Shown here in pieces: positions 51,936 to 62,664 of a stretch of 64,000 nt of DNA; position 1 is the first letter of the stretch; each line of letters opens with the position of its first letter. The translations under genes were made by a program, and so were the position numbers. The notes beneath the pieces were generated by a model. That model made no database searches. It was not told the DNA's origin and saw only the letters and a program-made list of their open reading frames with translations. Source of the DNA: Grammothele lineata (Eukaryota; Basidiomycota; Agaricomycetes; Polyporales; Polyporaceae); assembly GCA_002150815.3 (NCBI GenBank), contig NDFF03000057.1:310001-374000 (forward strand). Direction: 5' to 3'.

Positions 51936-54900
51936 ATGATGCGAGACCAGTTGGGTCTTGAGCAGCCGCTGATACCAGCCAAACGGAAAGCGGTTTCCGG
52001 TCCTGACTTGGATGCTAGACCTCATACATTCGTCAAGCAAGGCGATTTGAATGATCAAAAAATCATACGACGGCCCCTCTCCATCCCTAGGACCCCGCAG
52101 AAGAGTCACTTCCAACCTAAGGACACCCCTTTCTTCATTGTATGTTGGGAATTTTCTTGTTTCACTCCGAATGTTCCATCTTACCTGATCGCCTAAGGCT
52201 CGTACCCAGGATATTGGGACGGACGCAGTGAAGTGGTACCCATGGGGTGCGCAATGGGAGCTTGCGCGGCACTTATCCTCTGGCAAGACTCTGCTCAACA
52301 GCAACCTCGATGGTGTCAACAACGCATTCTCGAACGTTGTATCTGAAAACCCTTCGAATGCTACGGGCGCTGAGATTATCGCCCGGTTTGTCGCTAAATC
52401 CGATGCTTCCTCTAATGCCGTGAGCGATCCCCAGCGACTGGAGGAATTGCTGGCAGAAGAGAAGACCTTTCAGGTGCGAGCATGGTACCATGGTACCATG
52501 AATATTGCACTATAACAAACCATGCACTTTGCGTTTGTAGTGCCCTTGGTTGGAGCTCGACCGGGAGGGCGCTGAGACTCCCAAAGGTGGTCGAGTGAAC
52601 TTTCGTGCCAAGCTCTTCAAAAAGCAAGGTGGCGATTTAAGTATTGTTTTGGACAGGGCCGTTGTCGGCTCCTCTCACCGCTTCGCTCGCCGTTACGGGT
52701 CAGAGAAGTTCATTCGGGTCCGAATCGACGAGGCGCTCTTCGCACCCGATATTGGAATAGATTTGGTTGAAATGTTTCAACGACCATTTATCATCTTCAC
52801 CAGGGTATTTCGGGCATTTTACGCATCAGAAGGCGGCGTCTGGCTGTTTAATACGAACGAGTGGTATGTTCCGAAAGAAGGAAAAATAAACCTTCCAAGG
52901 CTTCATTCCCAAGGTCCCCAATCCCGAAACTCCCTCCTCGATCTTCTCGACTGGCACAATCCTGTCGAGCTAAACTGTACTCAGGTACTGTAGTGGCATC
53001 TCAACTTGTTCCTTTTCCCAGGCTAACTATTAGGACATCTAGTCAATGTGCAAATGGTCATCACGACTGAAACTAGGATTGTCAAACTCCGTTCCCGGGA
53101 TAGAACTCTCCAGAGAAAACATTCGATTCCGCCCAGATCTAGGTATGTTCCATGCCATTTTGCTTTTGATGTATTACTGAAGCTGTCGAGATATTAGTGA
53201 GCAGATCTTTCGATGGCGATGGGAAAGTACCTGCGGAGAAAATCATGACCGACGGCTGTGGACTGGCAAACCGCGCTGTCATGAAGTCGTTGAAGGAGCA
53301 GTTTGATTGGCCTGAAGAGCCTAGTGCTGTTCAGTGTCGTGTCGGTGGTGCCAAGGTCAGGCAGGCCTCGGATGGTTCGTTGAGTCGATGCTAACAAGTC
53401 AGTACAGGGAATGCTCCTCCGAGGTCCTGACGACCTCGACACCGGCACTAACAGCGACGTTCCGATCGTGTGGCTGCGCGACTCTCAGATCAAGATTCAT
53501 TTTAGTGCTAATGCTCTCCGCGAAGACGAACCTCTCCCCTGCGACCTCCCCGACGATCCCACCCGCCGTACCATCGACGTCTTGCGGCCTGCGCACATGA
53601 CTACTCCCGCGCGGCTCGCCGTCGAGACTATCATCAATCTTGCGGCGAATGGCGTGCCCGCAGAGATCTTCAAGGCGCACGCAAAGGTTCAGTTTGCTGA
53701 AGCCGCGCGTCCGTTCATGGAATGGTCCCGGCCAGGGGGAATTCTTCGTCTCCGCCATTTCATCGACCGGCAGTTCGGCGTCACCCGCGCTCGCCTAGCG
53801 CGACGGGCTGGAGGCGCGGCAAGGGCGCATGGGTTGTCGTCAATACATGTTTACGAGGCAGATACTCCTGGGATACTTGATGGAGACTTGGTCGAGGACG
53901 AGGACACTTCATTGCTGGCGGACGAGGGGTCTCAGCCGTGGCACGAGGATCCGTGGAGCGGACTTCCCTCCTCTCTTTGGGAGACGTGCGTGGAACTCCT
54001 TGATCGAGGGTTTACACCGGATAACTCCTACATACTGTGCGATAAGTTGAGGAACACGCGGAACGCACTGTTCGACAAAATGGTGCAGAAGTGCAGGTTC
54101 CCGGTGGACATGTCCTGCACCGCAATTATCGTTCCAGGTGAGTGGGCAAACAGGTATTAGAGTCCGAGCACAAGCTGATCTTGCACACTGTGTAGACCCA
54201 TACGGAGTGTTGAAGGCAGGGGAGATTCACATCAAGTGCTCCAGTCGAAACTTGACTGACCAGCGGGGGTTTCAAGTTGACCAAATCATGGGTGACGTAC
54301 TGGTGAGTACGCCCGTTGCGCTGCTATAGAAGACATGTTAGCCTAAACATTTCTCTCTAGATCACTCGCCACCCGTGCAAGCTCCCGACTGACGTGCAGA
54401 AGGTGGGCTCCTTTGTCCCACGTGATTCTTGGCACGGACCATCGGTGTTAATCGATGTTTACAGGTCAAGGCCGTGTACGCTGCGGAACTTAGGACAATG
54501 TACGACGTCATCGTCGTTTCCGTCGAGGACTACGAATATGGCGGCAAACCACTCGGTCGCCATCTCGCGAATATGCTCGGAGGAGGTAGGAACCTAGTCC
54601 CGCCCGAAGTATTCTTGGCAAGATTGATCTGCTGACACGCTCTACCTCAGGTGACTACGACGGTGATCGCGCAGAAGCGTATTGGCTACCCGAATTCGTT
54701 GAGCACTTCAGAAATGCCGATCCCAGTAGAGGTTTTGGTAGCGACGAGGAACAGGCACTGCATCTCAACGAAGATACCCGCACTGAGCAAACGAGAGTAG
54801 AGACTTTCCTTCAACGTATTCCCGGCGATGCCTCCGACGAATACCGGATCCACGCTTTGCAGCGCTTTCTGCTGTCGGGTCTCCAGAATCTCTATGCGGT

Positions 54901-55844
54901 CGGTTCGATATCCGAGATGTGGCTCAAGTCCGCATACATGCATGGTTACGACAATGCGTCCACAATTCACCTCGGCCAGCTGTAAGTATCGGTGTTCAGG
55001 CGTTGCATTCAGTACAGGTGCCAACCATTCTCCTATTGCTCCCAGGTTCTCAGCAGTCCTTGATGGCGCAAAGACGGGTGTGGCTGTCCACCCACGGGCG
55101 ATGCAACATTACAAGTCTATCTATGACAACAGAATCCTCGAGTGGAAGCATATCCTCAGCAACAAGTCCGCCCCCAAGTTCTCGACTTTTGTCGTGCGCG
55201 ACAAGGCTTTGCCTCCGTTCATTATGGACAAGCTGGCCATATTCCTGGTGGTCGAGAAGGCGAGAATATGCAAGGCCATCGACCAGGTGCTGTCGTTGGA
55301 GTCAGACAAGACCTCCGACCCGGTTCTAGCAAAGCCATGGCTCGACGCCATCGCGCGCAAGGACGCCCTCGCTCTTCAATCGGATTGCGAGAACAAAATG
55401 TTACATTCACTAGTGAAAGGCGATCTGGACGCGATTGAGACGCACGTCAAGAAAGTGTACGAGTACTCGGAAAGCCTCAGGACGGAGAAGATGAAGCGAA
55501 CTCCCCTCAAGGGCGTAACAAATTCCCTTCGACACATATCCTTCACCAATCTACCAATCACGATCCGCCAGGATGTCCTGCGATCCATCTCCCTCGCGTT
55601 CCGTAGTGGACCTGCTGAGGTGCGCACGTTGAGCGAAGAGGACGTGGAGCGGCTGCGGGCATCATGTGCGTACGAGGTGTACGGGAAGGACGTAGATAAG
55701 GCGTCTTGGAGGTTCCCGTGGAACGTCGCCTTCGACGCGTTGTGCGACATCAGCGCGAAGGCGAGGCCGGGTACCGCGCCCGGCAAGACGGTAGCGGCAG
55801 ACGTATATCCTTTCTTGTCCGTGGACCGCGCAGCCCTCAAGTGA
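51936..55844 (+). CDS. RNA-dependent RNA polymerase of RNA silencing (QDE-1/Rdp1 type)
   Basis: Makes double-stranded RNA for Dicer in quelling-type silencing. Eleven exons: 51936-52139, 52210-52473, 52541-52984, 53043-53142, 53198-53355, 53408-54137, 54196-54302, 54361-54402, 54465-54585, 54651-54981, 55046-55844, giving 1099 aa. Family motifs appear in order: FTRVFRAFYASEGG, LLDLLDWHNPVELN, KWSSRLKLGLSNSVPGIEL, FDGDGKVPAEKIMTDGCG, VLKAGEIHIKCSS, VLITRHPCKLPTDVQKVKAV, then the catalytic DYDGD at residues ~725-729, whose three aspartates bind metal. No frame break is seen, so the enzyme looks active. Exon 2 may instead begin at 52198, adding four residues (ARTQ). Basidiomycetes usually carry several RdRP paralogs, so I give no symbol. 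The N-terminus is the least conserved part and further upstream exons cannot be excluded. Confidence 0.93.
52481..52500. repeat. Perfect 20-bp palindrome in RdRP intron 2
   Basis: CATGGTACCATGGTACCATG is identical to its own reverse complement and is built from overlapping CATGGTACC units. It begins seven bases after the donor of the 67-nt intron 52474-52540. In RNA it could form only a tight hairpin or pair between two molecules. Confidence 0.9.
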
Positions 55845-58800
55845 GCTTGTGTAAGGGGATAGAAGTGTGCTTGCGCTCACTGGAACACCTGGAGGAGTCA
55901 CTATTATGTTGTATCATCATGTTTTAGCGGTACTGGCGGGTGGTGACGTCCGGGGAAAAGGTATTCGGTCCGCTTTGCATGTACGATATAGTAGATGTCT
56001 AGCCGCCATTGCTGGCAAAATTCGTCTGAAAATTCACTACCTAGCTAATTGCTATCACGAACTGTTCGGAGGCTCTACGCGACACGGGCAGGATGCAAAG
56101 ACAATCTCAGCTAGCTGCGTCGTTATTCTTAGCGCTAAGATATGCTTGTAAGGCCGGCGGGCTTGTCCTAGTGGGAATCCGGCTTGCAGACTCCGTATGA
56201 AAGCTATCAATGGCTGTGCTTCGTCTATTAGGCGACAAAAGACTGTCACTGATATCTATATCTAACTGGTAGGGATAGGGGCTGTGAATATGATATTCTT
56301 CGGGGTGCTAACGGGGCAAACCTAAGCGAACTTGAACGGACTTAAGCAGTCGAATGGGAGCGGGCGCGAAATGAGTCGAAGTCGAAGGCAGTGCAGTCGG
56401 AGACAAGACATGGGATGCTCACATTTCGACCAAGATAAAATAAGCCGACGCAAGCGGCAAAGCCCGCAGTCCGATGTAAAAGTGTGTGACTTTGGCAGCG
56501 ATCCCGAAGACGGTCTCTAGCGGACTGTCCGCCCTGATTTGCCGAATGGCATGCGAGTGGGAGCGGTGACGAAACCCAGCCACAAATACTGCTTCGGCCT
56601 GGGTCAGACCGCGAAGAAGACACGGCAGGATGTGCGGTTACTACCCGTCATTGGTTATGTGAGGTGACGGATGACACAGCTCGTTGTTCTGTTCAGTGTC
56701 TCGGGCGAAAGGTCTCGACGGAGTCCCTTGAGCCAGGTGAGCGAAGTGACAATGACAACGCAGATAGAATGACTTACCAAGATTGGCGAACGTTTTTGAC
56801 GCAGTAGGGCGCACTCGCGATACACCGACGCGCATGGTATTTAATGATCCAGAAAAGAGTGTTTTGAGCCATTCTTTCACAAAACAAGATGTAGATTTGT
56901 AAATGCACATATGCAGAAAATATTGGTCTGCTTACCCAGCATTGAACGCGAGAGTTGGAATGATGCCACGCCGTATGTATACAGCATTCCGGGCCGTTGG
57001 CGACTCGTTGTTCCTGGCACGGGGATGTGGAATAAGAATTGAACGAAGGATTGAATACCTGAGAAGCAAACAGCTCCAAGAACAAATGGTACATTTCCAT
57101 GAGCGCAGCACGCATTTCAACCACCTTGTCACCACCATAGGTCAACAGTCCTAATGTAGAACAAGGAACAATGGCAAAACATATCGGAGATCATCAGTGT
57201 TAGGCGGTCGAAGGGTGGCAAGTTGTCGGCACCGGATGCAGGATCTCGCACATGTGTATACAGAATGTGAAACTCGGCACGCCTGGCACGCAGCACGGCA
57301 ATGGTTGCTTTATCGATTTGCCTTCGGAGCGATGGAGGAGGTGGGAGTGGCCAGTGTGTGGCAAGCCGGGACCGACTGGGAGAACGGAAATTGGAAGTGG
57401 ACACGTTGCTAGCACGCGAGAGCCACGCGAGGTATTGATTGGAGTTCGGCCGTGCCTGACCGTGACTCGCAGCGACGAGCGTCGGGCTGGGGCGCTTCGC
57501 TCGCTGTTCTCTATTCCTTCCACCATCTCTCCTCAAACTTGCATACTCGAGAGGCAGTTCAGCGGTCCCATGCAGCGAAACATACGAAATGTGCACGCAT
57601 GTGCAGTGACGACGTTATGGCACGGTCACTAATGGCAAGCCGTCTCCGTAGTCATGGTGCGTCTGTGCCCAGTCTTTCGTCGGTCGCCTCGCCCTCATGC
57701 ACCCGTTATGAACAATCTCGTGGTCATTCATCTATGCACGCCTTCTTTGCATAGTGCCGCCTACTTGCGGTACCGCTGACCGGACCAGCACGGGTTATTC
57801 GAGCAGCTGGCTCATGGCAACATCGATACCGTTCCAGGTCTGGGGACCACCTCTTGACGGGTTCCCCGAGCCGTCCAGGGCTCAATACCCAGTTTCTAGC
57901 TCCAATAGCCTATCTCCTTGAGGTAAAATTGCTTCGTTGTGAGAGTCTGGCCCGCGTTATCTGGATGCTGCGTACTCCGTGCACTGACCTGTGGTGGTCC
58001 ACAGGCGTCCCTGGACAAACGCGCTGATGTCATCGCCACTGAGCTGACCTGATACGCTGTGTCCGTCTAAATTGCCTCATAGCCTTCTACTTCACCGATA
58101 TTTTTGTGAAATTTATAAATTCATGTGAAGCCTTGCGTAGCATGCGCAGGCAGCCTCTCAGAATGTCCGCGTGGTGTCATGATGTGCATACACGTCCACC
58201 TCTATTTGTTTGAATGCTACAATTCACTCCATGCGGCCCTTACATACGTCGGGGAGAAGGGCCGGCGATCTCCTGAGAAAAGAAGCCGAGACAAGAAGCC
58301 GAGACTCACGATCTCGATTGTGCACTGCTTGTGCTGCACAAGCCTCGCGTTGCAAGTGAGCCTTGGCCGGCGACGTGAGTGACATTGCCATCACATCAGA
58401 ATACTCTCTGGTTCATTACTCACGCTCGTGTATGTGCCTCACCAGGCGATGAATACCGGCGGTCTATCCGCCTTGTAGCTGCTTTACGATACCCCGGGAG
58501 CTCCGAGAGTCACCGCTGGCGACAATGTTATCCATCCCTGAACCGCAATCGATGCATTGGTCGACAAGGACACGGCCATTCAACGGATACCTGTATCCGA
58601 CCTGCGGTCATTGAGAGCGTGGCTCCGTTGATTCTCTATGGAGAATGACGTGTGTGTTCCTTTGTTCTCAACTGAGCCAAGCCTGATTGCCTCGCCTAGG
58701 CGCAATCGACACCATTTTACAGGAAAGACGCTATACGCAGGCAAGCTCCTAGCACAGGCACTTATCCGTACGAGGTTTGTGTTCGTTCCGATGGCACACG

Positions 58801-59454
58801 GGGTACTGCATCGCAGATCATTGCCGGCTATGTTCCTGGGCGCATACGGGCATAAGGTACCGTTACCAGCCCACTAGTACACTAATGCCTTGTATCGATA
58901 GCAGTGACGCTCGTCATTTCCCAGAACGGCAGTCAGCCAAACTTCGAGCGATCAAACAGTCTCGGCGACCAATGCCTTGAGGCTCACGCGCCCGCTGTGG
59001 GTTACCTCCAATGGAGCCTTGAGACATTTGACTGAACGTGACCCGACCTGATGTGGTCTGAGCTTCGACACTCTCACTTTTTCAGGAACGCTTGTCTCGG
59101 TCCGCCCATCGAGGCAAGCTCCGACGCCCCTCCGTGCGAGGAACCACGCAAACCACCAACCCTGCATCGAGTAACGTGCCACGACGGAGGTCGTTCGCGC
59201 TCACCGCCCAAAGCGTGCGACTTGCGCGTCCGACCCTGACGGCGTAGTTAGCCTGCAGCGGCTCAGGCATCATGGTTCCGGGTGGTCGTTCAGCTGACGC
59301 GCAAGGTTGTGTGTCTACGCTCCTGATCAACCTCCTGCACAGCCGGGAATCTTTGAAGTATATAGGATGGTGCCTCCAGGTTCGAGGAGTAGCATCGATC
59401 TCCTCCTGCCTTTTCAGCTCACCTTTCTACCTTTCTACATACAACATCCTCAGT
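55845..59454. other. 3.6-kb interval without a supportable gene
   Basis: No assembled gene. Two weak coding-like patches occur: on the plus strand near 57217-57261, C-x8-H-x4-C reminiscent of the zinc-binding tail of non-LTR reverse transcriptases; and on the minus strand at 57153-57061 a 31-codon stretch beginning GLLTYGGDKVVEMRAALMEM between a good acceptor and donor. Neither could be extended. The TF upstream region near 59.40-59.45 kb is C/T-rich. Confidence 0.45.
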
Positions 59455-61544
59455 ATGCAAGCACCTCTTGAACGCGGAAGAGCATGCACTCGCTGCCGGT
59501 AAGTATTAGGAGTACTCGGGTTGCGTCTCAACCGCTGACATACTATCGTGGATTCAGGCGCCGCAAAATGGTACGTGGCGTATTCTTGAATATTCGCATC
59601 CGCAATTCGTCTTACCACTATGAACAGCGCTGCGATGGTCAAAGACCGGCGTGCTCTCAGTGTATCCGTGCAGAACGGAACGAGGATTGCGAGTATCTCG
59701 ACGGACCGGGTCCGACGCCTATCCAAGAAATGGAACAATATATTGCGACGTTGGAAGCCAGGATCACTGAATTCATGGCTGTCTCAGCACCGGTCGCGCT
59801 TCATGATCCGTACGAAGCATGGCATCGGGCGCAAGCTCAACGGAGCGCTCAACCGGATCCTATGCGAATACTGTATGTTCTCGAAACATCTGCTGTCATT
59901 GCATCCCATGTTGATCTGAACCGCCGGTGGGGCGATTAGCGTTCGCGTCTTCATGAAGCACGCGAGAGAGTTCGGCTTCTTCCTCGATATTAACCGCTTC
60001 CTCGACGTGTACAGTCGGAACCCTCGTTCTTCCAGCATCGCAATTTTGCTCAACGTCATTTATCTCCTGGGTGCAAAACTCTCGAGCGCTGGTGTCCCGC
60101 AAGTTCAGAATACGGAACAAGCCTTCCTCGGAAACGCGCTGCATTATCTCCAAACGGCACTACCGGAGGAACCGCGGAATGGGATATATGTGATGCAAGC
60201 AGAGGTCCTGCTGGCCAATTACTTCTTCAATGGCAACCGTCATCTCGAGGGTATCTGGCACACCAACGCCGCGGTCTCGATTGCGACGGCATCTGGTCTT
60301 CATCTGATTCGCAGCAATCGGCACAGTCAGAACGCTGCGAACAGCTACCGACTGCCGCCTCCCGCTGACGCACTCGAGGAGGGCGAGCGGATCAACGGGT
60401 TCTGGACGGTCTTCATCCTCGATCGTTGCTGGGCCATTGCTACGGGCTCAGCCCCTGCTTTCACAGACAATGAGTCCCTCGGAACGCAGATTGACACCCC
60501 TTGGCCGATGGATTTGTCGGCGTACCGGAACGTGAGTCTATCAGGATGTTCTTCCGGCGACGGCAACTGACGGGAATGATCTTCCAGTCCCCCAGCGACT
60601 ATCGTACGGCGCGTACTGTGTACTCTTTTGTCGCTGGTACATCTCCCCAAAGGCCAAACCCCAGTCTCCTGGAGTTGGAGGCTAAGGCGGCAATTCTGTA
60701 CGAGAGGGCGGCGCGTCTCGCTTCGCGGTACAATCCTTGTGGGTCGATCATACCCTTTTTCGCACGAATGACAACCCCTGACTTGAGGCCGAGACGAATT
60801 AGCTTCCCAAACCGACTTCTTGAATCTGGACAGCCGCATTCAGCACTTCCGTCAGTCGCTGCCGCCCCTGGATCGTTTCGACCCCTCCCGTAGCATGGAT
60901 GCCCTGCGCGTTGCGCTTCTGACACACACACTCGCGCAGTGTGCGAGTATTCAGCTTCATACCCCACTTGTAGCAAACAACGTCACTTCCAACAGTCGCA
61001 CGTACGAAGCCGCTCATGCTGCCGCGGAAAGCTTGCGGCGCGTGAATGTCGCCAACTTCGGGTGTGTCAACCCGTTCATGGGGGTAAGTCCTTTCTCCAG
61101 CCTAGTCTCACCAGATGACGGCCCAGAGATGCCAACCCATCAGGGTGGTGCAATCAACGTAATATCGTGTCATGCATCTGCATATATATCCATTCTCTCT
61201 ACATGAGTGATGCTGACGACACACCTTCTCACAGATTCTGTGGAGCTCGGTGGCCAAGGTGATTTCTCAAGGAATTGCGACGGGACGGCGGTTGCGCGCG
61301 TCGGGCATGGCTCCATCGCCGCACAGTGTGCCTGCAGACGAACGCACTCTCGCAAGCGAATTCGAGCGGGTCGTCGGTGCTATGGGGCAGAACGCAAGCC
61401 TGTCACCGCTGATGAGTGAGTGTCGTCTTCTGTCTTCTTCTCGTGCGCCTGATGATGGCGTGATATATGTCACCTCCCGGTGTTCGATGATGGCTGACTC
61501 GCTGCTTCTTGCCCATAGGCGCACAGGTCGCAAGCTTCCGCTAA
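59455..61544 (+). CDS. Zn2Cys6 fungal transcription factor
   Basis: Predicted nuclear DNA-binding regulator. Eight exons give 510 aa: 59455-59498, 59558-59570, 59628-59872, 59940-60531, 60588-60738, 60803-61083, 61235-61415, 61519-61544. The N-terminal Gal4-type cluster is C11-x2-C14-x6-C21-x6-C28-x2-C31-x8-C40 (ACTRCRRRKMRCDGQRPACS). A short helix suited to dimerisation follows (IQEMEQYIATLEARITEF). The rest is a fungal transcription factor middle homology region, with HAREFGFFLDINRF, NAAVSIATASGLH, INGFWTVFILDRCWAIATG and IQHFRQSLPPL. Exon 2 is a 13-nt microexon encoding part of the basic loop between zinc ligands two and three. The cluster starts at residue 11, so the ATG at 59455 suits the family. 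Target genes cannot be inferred; the neighbours do not form an obvious metabolic cluster. Confidence 0.88.
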
Positions 61545-62664
61545 GCCTTACCATTTCCTGCGGATTTGCTCGACAAATCCGGGCAGCACGTACAGTGTGT
61601 CCCGCACCATGATACAATCATTCAAGCACAATAGAAACATAGATGGGTGCATGCGGCGCATTGGTCGCGTGCTCAAGGATTAGCATTAGACCACGTCGCA
61701 TTCTCTAGAAACTGACAGTGACTTCCGTTTTCCCGCCTGGCACAGCCTCTCTCTCTTAATCTAACAGTCTCTGAACGATAATCACTCTAGACGTACTATC
61801 TCCGGACGGTGTTATTTATTCCGGGCATTCGGTCAACGAACGCCGTTGTTCTTGGCTTCTTGCAGTCTGCACACTACTATGTACAAATATGATAGTCCAC
61901 TGTAGCCCTATCCCCGTTATTGTTGACTACTACATTCTCTCTTCTTGTAGCCTGATCGTCTCCCTCGTGCCTGTACCTATATATTGTACCATCTTGTACC
62001 TGTTCTTGATCTTGGTCCCTCGGGGCTCTAAATTAATCAGCCGACGGTGTGCAGGAAACCCCGCACTGCATCAAAGGCACTGTACATACAGCGGTGCACT
62101 TTGACTGTGCCGCGCTCTGCCGCGGCTAGCATCATGATCCACAAGGCATCGCACATCTCTCATCGAGTATAGCCCACTATACCGGTCCTTTCGTACCGAG
62201 TTTTGGACACAGCACGCGTAAGCGGCCAGGTCCACCCCGGACAGCATGTTCATACTATGTACACGCCATTCGTCATCGATATAGTCACCACATGACACGG
62301 TTACCACCGTCGTCTTGAATTGATCCCTTCACCAGTCACTCCGATTTCGTCGAAAATACAATGCATCCGGGCCGAGAGAGAAGGATGGGTCCACCAACAA
62401 GATGAAAACTGCGCCCGCGGCCGAGACACGACGCACGCGAACGCTATCACCCAGACGAAACATCCACCAACACCCTTCGAGTCGTCTCGGGGGACGCAGA
62501 GATTGGGAGGCAGAGAACTCGTATCTCACAATCGGACTATGCACGAAAACAACGCCACACCCTCCACTAGCGAAGACCTTGATAGGATGCACGTATAGCA
62601 ATATGTATGCGAACCACAACCTATACTGCGTGTGATACTGACACGAGTGGCCGCCCCGAGCGAC
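61545..62664. other. Convergent intergenic region, no gene seen
   Basis: This 1.1-kb stretch lies between the stop codons of two convergent genes, so it should hold both 3' untranslated regions. It is more AT-rich than the coding flanks and contains only frames of fewer than 125 codons without motifs. Confidence 0.55.

Noticed and set aside
52862..52897. GTATGT...CCAAG as a 36-nt intron in RdRP exon 3
   Set aside because: Too short for this genome, and the unspliced frame leads directly into the conserved DWHNPVELN motif.
57061..57153. Minus-strand 31-codon stretch GLLTYGGDKVVEMRAALMEM between plausible splice sites
   Set aside because: No adjoining exons could be found and I recognise no family.
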